Shown here: positions 1-10,766 of the stretch, piece after piece | How the letters are laid out: each line of letters opens with the position of its first letter | Numbering within the stretch: position 1 is the stretch's first letter | Assembly (NCBI GenBank): GCA_013140635.1 | Contig: JABFSM010000069.1 | Span: forward strand, 1 to 40,512 | Direction: 5' to 3' | DNA from: Gemmatimonadales bacterium | GTDB lineage: Bacteria; Gemmatimonadota; Gemmatimonadetes; Gemmatimonadales; GWC2-71-9 | Length of the DNA: 40,512 nt | Notes under the pieces: generated by a model | Database searches by the model: none | Told to the model about the DNA's origin: nothing | What the model saw: only the letters and a program-made list of their open reading frames with translations | Position numbers and translations under genes: made by a program

Positions 1-695
1 GCCACCGCCACGGTACCGATCTGGAGACTCAACCGGTGGCGCCGCGCCGGGGCCATCACCATCACCGTACCGAAGGCGTATCCCGCGGCGATCACGCCAA
101 CCCAGGGAACGATCGTGTAGAGAACCGCGAGGATCGGCCCCCCCTCCCCGAGCTGGACTCCACCACCGAAATAGAGGATCTGCCAGAACCAGGCGCCGTC
201 GCCCTCCAGCAGTTTCGGCGCGATCTGGTCGCCGATCTTGTCCATGATGTTGTGCCCCGCGATCACCACGACGCCAAAGAGACCGACGACCACCGTCGGC
301 AACCAGATCAGCGCGGCGAGCAGGATCATGCACCACCCGATCACCCAGATGACCCCCGCAAGGAGGTAGTGGGCAAAGTCGACATTGAAGGTCCAAGCGA
401 GCCGAAGGAGGGTGAGTTCGAGAAAGACCAACCAGGCGCCGCGCAGGGCCAGAAATCGCGCGAGCGCTCCCCGTCCCGGATGCTTCTGCGAATAGAGGTA
501 GGCGCTCGTCCCGGCCAGGAAGACGAAGATCGGAGCGCAGAAATGGGTGACCCACCGGGTGAAGAACACCCCGGGGGTGGGCCCCCCCGCCGGAACTCCC
601 GCGAACACCCGCACGTGGTCGATGGCCATGAGGACCATCACCGCGCCGCGGATGATGTCCAGTGAAACGAGGCGCGAGGTTCTGGCGGTCGTCAT
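1..695 (-). CDS. DUF1624 / heparan-alpha-glucosaminide N-acetyltransferase-like membrane protein (partial, runs off window start)
   Basis: Reverse-strand translation from ATG at 695: MTTARTSRLVSLDIIRGAVMVLMAIDHVRVFAG...FFTRWVTHFCAPIFVFLAGTSAYLY; typical DIxRGxxxxLMxxDH motif of the family. Confidence 0.8.
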   Translation of the reverse strand, partial: MTTARTSRLVSLDIIRGAVMVLMAIDHVRVFAGVPAGGPTPGVFFTRWVTHFCAPIFVFLAGTSAYLYSQKHPGRGALARFLALRGAWLVFLELTLLRLAWTFNVDFAHYLLAGVIWVIGWCMILLAALIWLPTVVVGLFGVVVIAGHNIMDKIGDQIAPKLLEGDGAWFWQILYFGGGVQLGEGGPILAVLYTIVPWVGVIAAGYAFGTVMVMAPARRHRLSLQIGTVAV

Positions 696-838
696 GCGTG
701 AAGGGCTCCGGTCGCGGGCGGGAAAACGGGCTTCGCAATCCTACGAAACGAAATCAGGTCGGATGCGGCTTCGGCCCCGCCGAGCAGCGAACGGTCGAAA
801 AACGGCAGCGAACGGCGGCCGTCACCGCCGGCGGCGGC

Positions 839-1615
839 CTACCGCGCAGTCGCGCGCAGCAACAGCGCGAGATGCTCCCGGCGGCGGCGGCTCACCGGAA
901 TCAGCGACCCATCCTTCAGAATGGCCACCGTTTCGCCGGTCGGAGTGGAGCTGAGTTCCCGGACGCGGTCGAGGCGGAGGATGGCGGACCGGTGGACCCG
1001 AACGAACCGCCCGGGGTCGAGCCGCGCCTCGAGCGAGGCGAGCGACTCCCGGATGAGGTGGCGGCGCCCGCCGGCGTGCACCCGCGCGTAGTAGTCCCGG
1101 GCCTCGATCCAGTCGATCTCGGAGGTGTCGAGCACCAGTTCGCCCGACGCGGTGGGCACCAGCAGGCGAGGCTCGAGCGGCGGGGCCGACGGCGCGGGCT
1201 CGGCCACCAGCGCCGTCAGGCGTCTGGCGAGGTCGAGCGCCGCCTCGCGGCGCACCTGTTCCCGGACCCGCTGAATGGTGGCCTCGAACCTCGCTTCGAC
1301 AATCGGCTTCACGAGATAGTCGAGGGCGTGCACTTCAAACGCGCGCACCGCATATTCGTCGTATGCCGTCACGAAGACGACGCTGGGCATCCGGTCGGGA
1401 CCCCGAGCCCGCACGACTCCAAACCCGTCCAAGTCCGGCATTTGGATGTCGAGAAAGAGTAGGTCGGGCGCCAGCGTCTCGAGCGCGCTGAGAGTTTCCC
1501 GCCCGTTGCGGACTTCGCCGACCACGGTGAAGCCGGCTTGCCGTTCGAGGAGCTGGCGCACGCCGCGCCGCGCCAACGGCTCGTCGTCGGCGATCAGGGC
1601 GCGAATGTCAGGCAT
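839..1615 (-). CDS. LytTR-family response regulator (REC + LytTR DNA-binding domain)
   Basis: MPDIRALIADDEPLARRGVRQLL...LLFLDIQMPDLDGFGVV receiver motifs; C-terminal LytTR-like region (IDWIEARDYYARVHAGGRRHLIRESLASLEARLDPGRFVRVHRSAILRLDRV). Confidence 0.93.
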   Translation of the reverse strand: MPDIRALIADDEPLARRGVRQLLERQAGFTVVGEVRNGRETLSALETLAPDLLFLDIQMPDLDGFGVVRARGPDRMPSVVFVTAYDEYAVRAFEVHALDYLVKPIVEARFEATIQRVREQVRREAALDLARRLTALVAEPAPSAPPLEPRLLVPTASGELVLDTSEIDWIEARDYYARVHAGGRRHLIRESLASLEARLDPGRFVRVHRSAILRLDRVRELSSTPTGETVAILKDGSLIPVSRRRREHLALLLRATAR

Positions 1616-2711
1616 CGGGTGTCACCCGCACGGCCGGCGCTTCGTGATAGGGCAGGCGCACCGTCGCGGCCACGCCACCGCCGGGGCGTGGGGCGAGGAG
1701 GAGGGTGCCCCGATCGCCGTAGAGCGTGGCGAGCCGCTCTCTGGTATTGGCAAGCCCGACGCCCGGCCCTTCCTCGGAAACGCCGGGATCGATGCCGGGC
1801 CCGTCGTCCTCGACCGTCAGCACCAATTCTTCAGCAACGCGGCGCGCCATGATCCTCACCACACCGGCATCGGTTCGTTTGGCCACGCCGTGGCGAAGCG
1901 CATTCTCGACCAGAGGCTGAAGAATGAAGCTCGGCACCAGTGCCAGCGATACCGCGGGGTCGAGATCGACGGTGGGGCGAAGGCGGTCGGAAAAGCGGAC
2001 CTGTTCGACCGCGAGATACTGCGTCAGAAAGGCGAACTCGTCGCGCAGCGGAATCTCGTGCGGCCCGTCCGACCGGAGGACTTGCCGGAGAACGTCGCCG
2101 AGGAGTTCGAGCATGCGGGAGGCAGCCTTGGTATTCTGATCGCGAACGAGGACGGTTATGGCATTCAGGCTATTGAAGAGAAAATGCGGGTTGAGCTGCA
2201 TGCGCAACGCCCCGAGGCGGGCTTCGGCGAGCTGGGCCGACAAGCGGGCGGCGTGGGTCTCCCGTTCCCGCGCTTCGGCGAAATAGCCGACGGCGTGCGC
2301 CACGCCGACCATCGCGAAATAGACCAGCACCCCGAACGGCAGGGTGATGAAGATCCAGCTCAGCACCCCTTTTCCGCTGGCCCAGTAGGGGTCGTGGAAC
2401 AGGAACCAGCGGAGCACCGTGCCGCCCAGAGACCAGAGCATCGACGATACGAGCGCCGCGCCGAGGTGGGCAGCGATGCGCGAACCGAGGTGGGCGCGGC
2501 TGAGCGGGAAGCGCCGCGTGAAGGCCAGGACGCCGGGAGCGAGGAGCCCGAGCACCAACCAGTCGCCGATTTCCCACACCACGGTGCGCAGGCCGATCGG
2601 CGGCCGGTTGCCCATGCGGCCCTGGACCCAGGCATCGAGGGCGGCCAGGAATCCCGGCGCGATCCAGATGGCCGATACCAGGAGCCACGGGCGGATCGAA
2701 TCTCGTTTCAT
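1608..2711 (-). CDS. LytS/YehU-like sensor histidine kinase
   Basis: LRMQLNPHFLFNSLNAITVLVRD (His_kinase family) and HATPase motifs; overlaps the response regulator start. Confidence 0.93.
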   Translation of the reverse strand: MKRDSIRPWLLVSAIWIAPGFLAALDAWVQGRMGNRPPIGLRTVVWEIGDWLVLGLLAPGVLAFTRRFPLSRAHLGSRIAAHLGAALVSSMLWSLGGTVLRWFLFHDPYWASGKGVLSWIFITLPFGVLVYFAMVGVAHAVGYFAEARERETHAARLSAQLAEARLGALRMQLNPHFLFNSLNAITVLVRDQNTKAASRMLELLGDVLRQVLRSDGPHEIPLRDEFAFLTQYLAVEQVRFSDRLRPTVDLDPAVSLALVPSFILQPLVENALRHGVAKRTDAGVVRIMARRVAEELVLTVEDDGPGIDPGVSEEGPGVGLANTRERLATLYGDRGTLLLAPRPGGGVAATVRLPYHEAPAVRVTPDA

Positions 2712-2844
2712 TCGATGGGCGGCCTCATCTCGACGCGTTTAGACCGGTGGCCATGTGTCGAGACCGAACATATCGTCGGCTCCGTTGATTCGGAACGCGC
2801 CGGCGGGCCCGAACTTCGCTTTCCAGCTATTTTGCCTTTCTGAA

Positions 2845-3642
2845 ATGCGCCGAACTTCCATGCTTCTCGCCCTGGTCGCGCTGGCCGCCGCTTGCCGCAC
2901 CGCGGAGCCCCCGCGCACCGAAGCCGCGGCCGACACGATACCGGCTTTGCCCGCCGGACAGTTCGTTCCGGAATACGGCCCCGCCACCCCCCTCTTCGCG
3001 AACTTTCGTGAGGGGTTGATCGCGCACCGGCTGCTCGACACCACCGCCACTCGACTCAACCGGTGGCTCGTCCTCCCGGAGAAGATCACCCTCGCCACCG
3101 CGCACTGCGACGAACCGAACGCCAAGTATGAGCCGTCGTCGCGCACGGTCACCCTCTGCTACGAGCTGTTCCGGGCGCTCTCGGAGCGATTCGCCACCAA
3201 GACCGGCGGCGAGTACTTGGTGGCCGGCACCCTCATGTTCGCCATGATGCACGAGCTCGGCCACGCGCTCATCGACGTCCTCCGCCTGCCGACAACCGGC
3301 CGGGAGGAGGATGCGGTCGATCAACTGGCCACCCTGCTCCTCCTCCGCCAGGGGGCTGCGGGGGACTCGCTCGCTTTTGGCGCGGTCGGATGGTTCGTGA
3401 CCAACGCCCAGACGAACCGGTTCGATGAGATTGCCCTGGCCGACGACCATGGGCTCGATCAGCAGCGGGTGTACAACATCATTTGTTGGATCTACGGTCG
3501 AGACCCGAGCCGCTATCCGGAGGTGCTGCGGGATGGGCTCCTCCCCGAGCATCGCGCCGACCGTTGTCCCGCGGAGTATCAGCGGCTGACCGACAGTTGG
3601 GGTCGGCTGCTGGCCCCGCACGAACGGGCCCCGCTCCAGTAG
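2845..3642 (+). CDS. DUF4344-type metallopeptidase, lipoprotein-like signal
   Basis: MRRTSMLLALVALAAACRT lipobox; MMHELGHALIDVLRLPTTGREEDAVDQLATLLLL zinc-metalloprotease HExxH-like motif. Confidence 0.8.
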   Translation: MRRTSMLLALVALAAACRTAEPPRTEAAADTIPALPAGQFVPEYGPATPLFANFREGLIAHRLLDTTATRLNRWLVLPEKITLATAHCDEPNAKYEPSSRTVTLCYELFRALSERFATKTGGEYLVAGTLMFAMMHELGHALIDVLRLPTTGREEDAVDQLATLLLLRQGAAGDSLAFGAVGWFVTNAQTNRFDEIALADDHGLDQQRVYNIICWIYGRDPSRYPEVLRDGLLPEHRADRCPAEYQRLTDSWGRLLAPHERAPLQ

Positions 3643-3709
3643 AGCGCGAGCGGCCATTCGAGCGTAGAATTGCTGTAACCATCTGCCCCGCTCTCACCGG
3701 GATACACTC

Positions 3710-6700
3710 ATGCGCCGCTTATCGCTCCCGCAGGTCGCCCGACTCGTCGTGCTCACCCTCTGTGGCCTCCCCTTTGCCATCCAGGCACAGCGAACCGCCG
3801 CACCAGCCCGCGACCCGATGCAGGAGGGGCTGCCACTCAAGCCCACCCGCACCCTCGCCTTCACCACCAAGACCGGCAACTGGATGTCGCTCGACGTAAG
3901 CCCCGATGGGCAGACGATCGTGTTCGACCTCCTCGGCGATCTCTACACCTTGCCGGCCGCCGGCGGGAAGGCGGCGTCGCTCACCCGCGGAATGGGGTTC
4001 GACGGCCAGCCCCGCTTCTCGCCCGACGGCAAGAAGGTGGTGTTCGTCAGCGACCGGGACGGCGGCTGGAATGTCTGGACCATTTCGGTCGACAAGCGCG
4101 ACACGGTGCAGGTGACCCGCGGCAAAGCCAACGCGTACGAGTCGCCCGAGTTCACTCCGGACGGCCGCTTCATCGTCGTCACCCGGGCCACCAAGCTCTG
4201 GATGTTCTCGACCGAAGGGGGCCAGGGACAGCAGATCATCAGGGCGGCGGGCGCGGCACCGGCCGGCGGCGGAGCTCAGGCCGACGTGATCCGGCAAACC
4301 GGCGCAGCGTTCGGAGCCGACCCGCGGTACATCTGGTACGCGCAGCGGCGGGGACAGTGGATCTACAACACGCCGATGAGCGACTACGACCTGGTGGTCT
4401 ACGATCGCGAATCGGGCGAGACGAGCGTCCGTGAAAACCGCTGGGGGTCCGCCTTCCGGCCCACGCTCTCTCCCGACGGCAAGTGGCTCGTCTATGGGAC
4501 GCGGCATGTCGACGAGACCCGGCTGCGGATTCGCAATCTCGAGACGGGGGAGGAGCGGTGGCTCGCCCATCCGGTGCAGCGCGACGATCTCGAGTCCCGT
4601 GCCTCGCTGGATGTGTACCCCGGTATGAGCTTCACCCCGGATTCCAAGTCCCTCGTGGCCACCTGGGGTGGCAAGCTCTGGCGGGTACCGATGGCAGGGG
4701 GGGCACCCGCGGAGATTCCCTTCGAGGCCGATGTGGTCCAGGCACTCGGCCCCGCCGTGCGCCACGAGTATCCGATCAGCGACTCGGCGTCTTTCATCAT
4801 CAAACAGATTCGCGACGCGGTCCCCTCCCCCGACGGCCGGCGGATCGCGTTCGTGGCGCTCGACCACCTCTATACGATGGAATGGCCCTCCGGAACGCCT
4901 CGGCGCCTAACCACCGGCGACCTAGGGGAGTACGAACCGGCCTGGAGCGGCGACGGGCAGTGGATTGCGTACACCACCTGGAGCAACGAGGCCGGCGGCC
5001 ACCTCTACAAGGTGCGCTCCGACGGCGGCGGCCAGCCGCAACGGCTCACCACCACCTCGGCGTTCTGGCGGCAGCCGGCCTTCTCGCCCACCGGCACCAG
5101 GATCGTGGCGGTCCGCGGGCCGGCGCGCGGCTTCCGGGAGTCGCTTGGTGGCGGCGGGGGTGGCGCGCAGGACATCGTCTGGATTCCGGCGTCCGGAGGG
5201 GCGGCGACGGTCGTTACGCCGTCAGGCGGACTCGGCGACCCGCAATTCACCACCGACACCAGCCGAATCTACGCCTATGGCGGGGGCCGCGGGCTGGTCT
5301 CGATGCGGTGGGACGGCACCGATGTGCGGAACCACCTTCGCGTAAACGCCGGCGGCCAGGGAGGGGGTGGCGGGGGCAACACCCCGTCGGTGCAAATCTC
5401 CCCCAACGGCGAGCAAGCGCTGGCCCAAGTCAATAGCGATTTGTACGTCGTGACGATCCCTTGGATGGGGGGCGCCGAGCCGACGATCAGCGTGGCAAAT
5501 CCGGAGAACGCCTCGTTCCCGGTACGCCGCCTAACCGACATCGGCGGCCAGTTCCCGAGCTGGGGGCGGGATGGCAAGACGGTCCACTGGTCGATCGGGA
5601 ACGCGCATGTCGTCTACGATCTCGACCGGGCCAAGGCATTCGACGATTCGGTGCGCCGAGCCAATGCGGCGCGCCGCGGACCGGGAGCGGCCGGGGCCGA
5701 TTCCACCGCGCGACCGGACAGCGGCGCGGCGGCACGACCGGGCGCGCGCGGCCCGCAGTACCAGCCCACCGAGGTCCGCATTCGCATCGCCGCCGAACGC
5801 GATATTCCCAAGTCGTCCGCGGTGTTGCGCGGCGCGCGCGTGATCACCATGAAGGGGCAGGAGGTGATCGAGAACGCCGACATCGTGGTCGTGAACAACC
5901 GAATCCAGGCGGTCGGCCGGCGGGGCAGCGTGCCGGTGCCGAACGGCGCCCGGGTGATCGACGTGAGCGGCAAGACGATCGTCCCCGGCTTCGTCGACAC
6001 CCACGGGCATCTCCGGCTCTCCCCGGGGGTGCACCGCGAACCGGTGTGGAGTTACGTGGCGAACCTGGCGTACGGCGTCACCACGACGCGGGACCCACAG
6101 ACCGGCAGCACCGACGTGCTCTCCTACGAAGACCAGGTGAATACCGGAAAGATCCTGGGGCCGCGGATCTACTCCACCGGGCCGGGGCTCTTTTCCCAGG
6201 AAAACATCCGCGACCTGGCTCATGCGCGGACGGTGCTCAAGCGGTACAGCGACTACTACGACACCAAGACGCTCAAAGAGTATGTGACCGGCAACCGCGA
6301 GCAGCGGCAGTGGGTCATCCAGGCGTCGAACGAGCTCAAGCTGATGCCGACGACCGAAGGGTCGCTCGACATCAAGATGAATGTGACGGAGGCGATCGAC
6401 GGCTACAGCGGACACGAGCATTCGATTCCGACCTTCCCGCTGCAGTCCGACCTGATCCGGCTGCTGGCCGAATCGGGAATGGTCTACACGCCGACGATCC
6501 TGGTGGCGTACGGCGCGCCTTGGGCGGAGAACTACTGGTACGAGCACTCCGACCTCCTCAACGACGCCAAGCTCAAGCGGTTCACCCCGTGGGCGGACCT
6601 CGAAGGGAAGATCCTTCGGCGGGGTGGATCGCCTAACCCGGTGAACACCGGCGCCGGCGCGGGGTGGTTCCACGATTCGCAGTACGCCATGAAGCTGATC

Positions 6701-7099
6701 GGCGAGTCGGTGCGCGACCTGATCGCGGCCGGCGGCAAGGCCGGCATCGGCTCCCACGGCCAGCTGCAGGGCCTCGGCTATCACTGGGAGCTCTGGTCGG
6801 TCGGGATGGGGGGGATGTCGCCGCACGAGGCGCTCCGGATTGCGACGATCATGGGCGCCGAAGCGATCGGGCTCGGTAAGGATATCGGGTCGCTCGAGGC
6901 CGGCAAGATGGCGGACCTCGTGATCCTCGACCGGAACCCGCTGACCGACCTCCGGAACACCAATTCGGTCCGTTTCGTGATGAAGAACGGGCGGCTCTAC
7001 GATGGAAACACGCTCGACGAGACCTATCCCCGCCAGAAGAAGGCGGCGGCGTTCTGGTGGCACGACGATGAGGGTGCGCCGGCCACCCGGGTGCCGTGA
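3710..7099 (+). CDS. Tricorn-like WD40/PD40 beta-propeller fused to amidohydrolase
   Basis: Repeated SPDGxxIx[17 protein letters not shown] propeller motifs in the N-half; C-half [16 protein letters not shown] and [16 protein letters not shown] of amidohydrolases; signal peptide. Confidence 0.9.
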   Translation: MRRLSLPQVARLVVLTLCGLPFAIQAQRTAAPARDPMQEGLPLKPTRTLAFTTKTGNWMSLDVSPDGQTIVFDLLGDLYTLPAAGGKAASLTRGMGFDGQPRFSPDGKKVVFVSDRDGGWNVWTISVDKRDTVQVTRGKANAYESPEFTPDGRFIVVTRATKLWMFSTEGGQGQQIIRAAGAAPAGGGAQADVIRQTGAAFGADPRYIWYAQRRGQWIYNTPMSDYDLVVYDRESGETSVRENRWGSAFRPTLSPDGKWLVYGTRHVDETRLRIRNLETGEERWLAHPVQRDDLESRASLDVYPGMSFTPDSKSLVATWGGKLWRVPMAGGAPAEIPFEADVVQALGPAVRHEYPISDSASFIIKQIRDAVPSPDGRRIAFVALDHLYTMEWPSGTPRRLTTGDLGEYEPAWSGDGQWIAYTTWSNEAGGHLYKVRSDGGGQPQRLTTTSAFWRQPAFSPTGTRIVAVRGPARGFRESLGGGGGGAQDIVWIPASGGAATVVTPSGGLGDPQFTTDTSRIYAYGGGRGLVSMRWDGTDVRNHLRVNAGGQGGGGGGNTPSVQISPNGEQALAQVNSDLYVVTIPWMGGAEPTISVANPENASFPVRRLTDIGGQFPSWGRDGKTVHWSIGNAHVVYDLDRAKAFDDSVRRANAARRGPGAAGADSTARPDSGAAARPGARGPQYQPTEVRIRIAAERDIPKSSAVLRGARVITMKGQEVIENADIVVVNNRIQAVGRRGSVPVPNGARVIDVSGKTIVPGFVDTHGHLRLSPGVHREPVWSYVANLAYGVTTTRDPQTGSTDVLSYEDQVNTGKILGPRIYSTGPGLFSQENIRDLAHARTVLKRYSDYYDTKTLKEYVTGNREQRQWVIQASNELKLMPTTEGSLDIKMNVTEAIDGYSGHEHSIPTFPLQSDLIRLLAESGMVYTPTILVAYGAPWAENYWYEHSDLLNDAKLKRFTPWADLEGKILRRGGSPNPVNTGAGAGWFHDSQYAMKLIGESVRDLIAAGGKAGIGSHGQLQGLGYHWELWSVGMGGMSPHEALRIATIMGAEAIGLGKDIGSLEAGKMADLVILDRNPLTDLRNTNSVRFVMKNGRLYDGNTLDETYPRQKKAAAFWWHDDEGAPATRVP

Positions 7100-8637
7100 T
7101 GCCACGAAACCGGAAGAGCCTCTCCCGCCGCGACTTCGTGGCGGGCGCCGGCAAAGTGGCCCTGGGCGCAATGGTCGCGCCGGGCTTTCCGACGGTCGTG
7201 TCCAGGCATGTGTTGGGCGGCCCGGGATTCCAGGCGCCGAGCGATACCCTCAATGTGGCGATCGTCGGCGCCGGCGGGATGGGGATGAGCAACGCCGAGC
7301 AGTTGGTGAGCCAAAACATCGCGGCGGTGTGCGATGTGGATTTCGGTTATGTGGAGCGCTCCCTGGCGGGGCGGGGCAAGGACAACACCGGCCAACCGAG
7401 GCCTAACGGCCTCAAGCTGCAGGAGCAGTTCGGCAAGGCCACGCGGTACGCCGACTTCCGGGAGATGCTCGACAAGGAAAAGGGGGTGGAGGGGGTGGTC
7501 ATCGCCACCCCGGACCACAACCACGCCGTCATCGCCAAGGCGGCGATGGAGGCGGGGAAGCACGTCTACGTTCAGAAGCCGCTCACCTATTCGGTGCACG
7601 AGGCCCGGGTGCTCCGGGAAACCGCTCGGCGTACCGGCCGGGTGACCCAGATGGGCAACCAGGGCCACTCGACCGACGATGCGCGCCTCGTCAACGAATG
7701 GATTCAGGCCGGCGTCATCGGCCCGGTGCGCGAGGTGTACGTCTGGACCAACCGGCCGATCTGGCCGCAAGGGATCTCCCGTCCGGTGCGTCCGCCGGCC
7801 ACGCCGGCGGCGCCTAACTGGGGCACGGGAGGAGTGCGCGACATTCAGGGCACCGCCATGTGGGGCGACTACCCGATACCGGCCGGCCTCAACTGGCAGC
7901 TCTATCTCGGGCCGGTGGCGGAGGAGATTGCCTTCCACCCGATCTACCACCCCTTCAATTGGCGCGGGTGGCTCGACTTCGGCGTCGGCGCGCTGGGAGA
8001 CATGGGCGCCCATCTGATCGACCATCCGTACTGGGCCTTGAGTCTAACCCAGCCGACCAGCATCGAGGCGACGTCGACCCCCTTCGGCACCGTGGCGATC
8101 GATCCGCCGCCGGCGACCGGTCCGAGACGCCGGCCGGTTTCCTATCCGCTCGCGATGACTGCCCACTATGAGTTTCCAGCTCGCGGTACCCGGCCGCCGG
8201 TCAAGCTGAGCTGGTTCGACGGCGGCCTCATGCCGCCCAGGCCCGAGGTGCTCCCCGACAGCGTCACCCTCAACCGTGAGGGGGGCGTCATCTTCCTCGG
8301 GTCGAAGGGAATTCTGATGCACGAAACGTACGGCGCCAAGCCGACGATCTTCCCCGATGCGCTGATGCAGGAGGCGCGGGCGGTGCCGAAAACGATGGCA
8401 CGGATCACCACGAGCCACGAGATGAACTGGGCCGAAGCGTGCAAGGGGAAGGGCCAGGCATCGAGCCCATTCGACTACGCCGCGCCGCTCACCGAGACGA
8501 TGCTCTTAGGCATCGTGGCGCTCCGCGCCGGACAGGGCCGGAAGATCCTCTACGACGCGGACACGATGACGATCACCAATGCCGCCGATGCCAACCAGTA
8601 CCTGACGCGGGAGTATCGCGGCGGCTGGGCGATCTGA
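7099..8637 (+). CDS. Gfo/Idh/MocA family oxidoreductase with twin-arginine signal
   Basis: [16 protein letters not shown] Tat-like leader; [18 protein letters not shown] Rossmann motif; [37 protein letters not shown]. Start overlaps the upstream stop (GTGATG). Confidence 0.93.
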   Translation: MPRNRKSLSRRDFVAGAGKVALGAMVAPGFPTVVSRHVLGGPGFQAPSDTLNVAIVGAGGMGMSNAEQLVSQNIAAVCDVDFGYVERSLAGRGKDNTGQPRPNGLKLQEQFGKATRYADFREMLDKEKGVEGVVIATPDHNHAVIAKAAMEAGKHVYVQKPLTYSVHEARVLRETARRTGRVTQMGNQGHSTDDARLVNEWIQAGVIGPVREVYVWTNRPIWPQGISRPVRPPATPAAPNWGTGGVRDIQGTAMWGDYPIPAGLNWQLYLGPVAEEIAFHPIYHPFNWRGWLDFGVGALGDMGAHLIDHPYWALSLTQPTSIEATSTPFGTVAIDPPPATGPRRRPVSYPLAMTAHYEFPARGTRPPVKLSWFDGGLMPPRPEVLPDSVTLNREGGVIFLGSKGILMHETYGAKPTIFPDALMQEARAVPKTMARITTSHEMNWAEACKGKGQASSPFDYAAPLTETMLLGIVALRAGQGRKILYDADTMTITNAADANQYLTREYRGGWAI

Positions 8638-8642
8638 ACCGA

Positions 8643-9353
8643 ATGCCTTGGAGATTCGTTATGCGCAGGACCTTATTGCTGCTCCTCCTCGGCAGCGCCG
8701 GCACGGCGACCGCGCAAAACACGGCGCCCAAGCTCAGTTCGAGGGAGGTCGCCGCGGGGTGGCGCCTCCTCTTCGACGGCCAGACGACCCACGGCTGGCG
8801 CGGCTTCAAGCGCGATAGCGTACCGTCGGGCTGGAGCGTCGTCGACGCCACGCTCACCAAGAGCGCCGCCACCGGCGATATCATGACCCGGGATCAGTTC
8901 GCCAACTTCGAACTGGAGCTCGACTGGCAGATCAGCAAGGGCGGCAACAGCGGAATCTTCTTTCGGGGCACCGAGGAGGAGAACCGGATCTACTGGACCG
9001 CGCCGGAGTATCAGCTTCTCGACGATGAGAACACCTTCGACGGCCGGAACCGGCTCACCTCCGCCGGTTCCGCCTACGGGCTGTACGCTCCTCCCGAGGG
9101 AATCCTCAAGCCCCCCGGGGAGTGGAACACCACCCGGATCTTGGTGAAGGATTCCCATGTGGAGCACTGGCTCAACGGGAAGAAGCTGCTGGAATACGAG
9201 CTCGGCAGCGAAGACTGGGAGGCCAAGGTCAAGGCGAGCAAGTTTGCGGTGTGGCCCAAGTACGGCCGCGCCAAACGGGGGCACATCGCGATTCAGGGAG
9301 ACCACGAGGGGCGGTTGTCGATCCGGAAGGTGAAGATTCGGGAGATTCTGTAA
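8643..9353 (+). CDS. DUF1080 (3-keto-disaccharide hydrolase-like) secreted protein
   Basis: Signal peptide MRRTLLLLLLGSAGTATAQ; GWRLLFDGQTTHGWRGFKRDS...FELELDWQISKGGNSGIFFRG...WNTTRILVKDSHVEHWLNGKKLLEYE. Confidence 0.92.
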   Translation: MPWRFVMRRTLLLLLLGSAGTATAQNTAPKLSSREVAAGWRLLFDGQTTHGWRGFKRDSVPSGWSVVDATLTKSAATGDIMTRDQFANFELELDWQISKGGNSGIFFRGTEEENRIYWTAPEYQLLDDENTFDGRNRLTSAGSAYGLYAPPEGILKPPGEWNTTRILVKDSHVEHWLNGKKLLEYELGSEDWEAKVKASKFAVWPKYGRAKRGHIAIQGDHEGRLSIRKVKIREIL

Positions 9354-9389
9354 CTGGGTTGACGAGGAGACTGCTCCCTGTTTCCCGAG

Positions 9390-9484
9390 ACCCCCAGAAC
9401 CCGATTTGGCTCAGGGAGATGGGCGAAAACGACTAATTGCCGAGATTATAGGGGCTTCCCAGCATCGGTGCCGGAGTTCTACGG
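9390..9484. repeat. Left copy of a diverged ~95-bp direct repeat flanking the accessory island
   Basis: ACCCCCAGAACCCGATTTGGCTCAGGGAGATGGGCGAAAACGACTAATTGCCGAGATTATAGGGGCTTCCCAGCATCGGTGCCGGAGTTCTA aligns with 20794-20885; the 60-column core from GGCGAAAACGAC to GGAGTTCTA has 49 identities by manual alignment. Confidence 0.8.
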
Positions 9485-9957
9485 CATCGAAATCGGAGTT
9501 TACCGGGAGAAACGTCACCCCAAACGGAACCCACGTTAAGCCAAGCGTGGCATGCCCTTCAGGAGTCAAGAACTCGTCGCATCCTCTGAGCCTGCTCAAT
9601 GCGGAACAGCACGTCATTCCTCTTCATTCTTGGCAAGATCCTTCCAGCGGGCCGAGGCAGGGGTTTCCCGATCGAACCCAGAAGTGGTCCCGCTTCTCTG
9701 CAACCTGTTACCATCCTACCGGCATGCTCGTCGCATCGGCGTGCAGGAACTCCTGAAGCATTCCGTGGAGCGCCGTGAAACTGAGTCCGGGATCGCCATT
9801 GTTTTTCCAGCAAAGCGCTCTATACAGGTCTGACTGGTGCGTATCTTGAGCAGGGTGTTTGCGGCTGATGGACCCCCATGCGTACCGGTCGTACGGCGGA
9901 AGATGTATGCTTGTCGAGATATCGTTGTTTACCCTTGGTTTGGAGTGAGGCCAGCCC

Positions 9958-10386
9958 ATGTCTCGTCGCCCCTTGGCTATTCTCGTCGTCCTCGCCGGGT
10001 TAGTCGCATTCCTATCCCTACGCCAGCGCCTCCGGCCACTTCCGTCTAACCAGGAGAGCCCGTTCCACGCCTTATCTGCCAGTCTGATTGCTTCGACGGG
10101 AAGACCTCAGCTCCTCGAGTTCTTTCACAAGGCGTGACTGGTTTGCCGCGCCATGGCGCCCATCGTGCATGGGCTTGAGCAGGAATGGGGACAGCGGGTG
10201 GACTTCATCTACCTCGATGTCGCGGACTCCGCCAACACGGCGGCGAAGCACCGCTTCGGCTTTCGTGCAACCCCGCACTTCTTCCTCCTTGGACCAGATG
10301 GATCAGTCCAGCGCACTTGGCAGGGGCGCGTAGAACGAGACACCTTGGCCGTAGCGTTACGGGGACTTGTGGCCCGCTATGATTGA
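9958..10386 (+). CDS. Membrane-anchored thioredoxin-like protein with in-frame TGA at the first position of the CxxC motif (candidate selenoprotein; otherwise a pseudogene)
   Basis: Single continuous frame from ATG 9958 (GAGG 7 nt upstream) to TGA 10386 with one internal TGA at 10135-10137: MSRRPLAILVVLAGLVAFLSLRQRL...PQLLEFFHKA[U]LVCRAMAPIVHGLEQEWGQRVDFIYLDVADSANTAAKHRFGFRATPHFFLLGPDGSVQRTWQGRVERDTLAVALRGLVARYD. cis-Pro loop RATPHF present. Confidence 0.7.
10158..10174 (+). promoter_or_regulatory. Candidate bacterial SECIS-like hairpin downstream of the in-frame TGA
   Basis: GCCCAT-CGTGC-ATGGGC: perfect 6-bp stem, 5-nt loop with G at its second position; the loop starts 27 nt after the last base of TGA (10137). 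An overlapping palindrome GCGCCATGGCGC (10148-10159) could compete. Confidence 0.4.
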
Positions 10387-10433
10387 GCGGTGCGCCTGAC
10401 TGAGCCGCCATTTCCCCTTCACCGGATCGCACC

Positions 10434-10766
10434 ATGCCCTGGTTTATCCTTGCGGCCATCCTTGAACTCGTCGGTTGCTATGCCATCTGGTTGTGGCTGC
10501 GCAAGCAGTACTCTCCCGCCTGGATCGTCATAGCGTCAATAGCACTACTCGGCTTCGCCGCAGCGCTCACACGCGTGTCCACGCCATATGCCGGACGAGC
10601 ATTTGCCGCCTACGCTGGAGTCTACCTCCTTGGAGCCTTGGCTTGGATGTGGCTGATTGACCGCATTCAGCCGGACCGCTGGGACATCATCGGTGCCTGC
10701 CTAAGTCTTGCCGGTGCGGCAATCATCCTATATGGGCCTCGGGGATCGGTGCCCCTGGTCCAGTAA
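10434..10766 (+). CDS. ynfA: YnfA / UPF0060 family small membrane protein
   Basis: MPWFILAAILELVGCYAIWLWLRKQYSPAWIVIAS...RAFAAYAGVYLLGALAWMWLIDRIQPDRWDIIGACLSLAGAAIILYGPR matches the conserved UPF0060 pattern. Confidence 0.93.
   Translation: MPWFILAAILELVGCYAIWLWLRKQYSPAWIVIASIALLGFAAALTRVSTPYAGRAFAAYAGVYLLGALAWMWLIDRIQPDRWDIIGACLSLAGAAIILYGPRGSVPLVQ

Noticed and set aside
5150-5390. G-rich tracts as possible regulatory G-quadruplexes
   Set aside because: They encode poly-Gly loops in the propeller; no evidence of regulatory function.
10153-10386. ORF track entry of 77 aa as a stand-alone protein
   Set aside because: It begins mid thioredoxin fold, after the active site; the same frame continues upstream through the TGA to an ATG with an RBS, so it is treated as part of 9958-10386.
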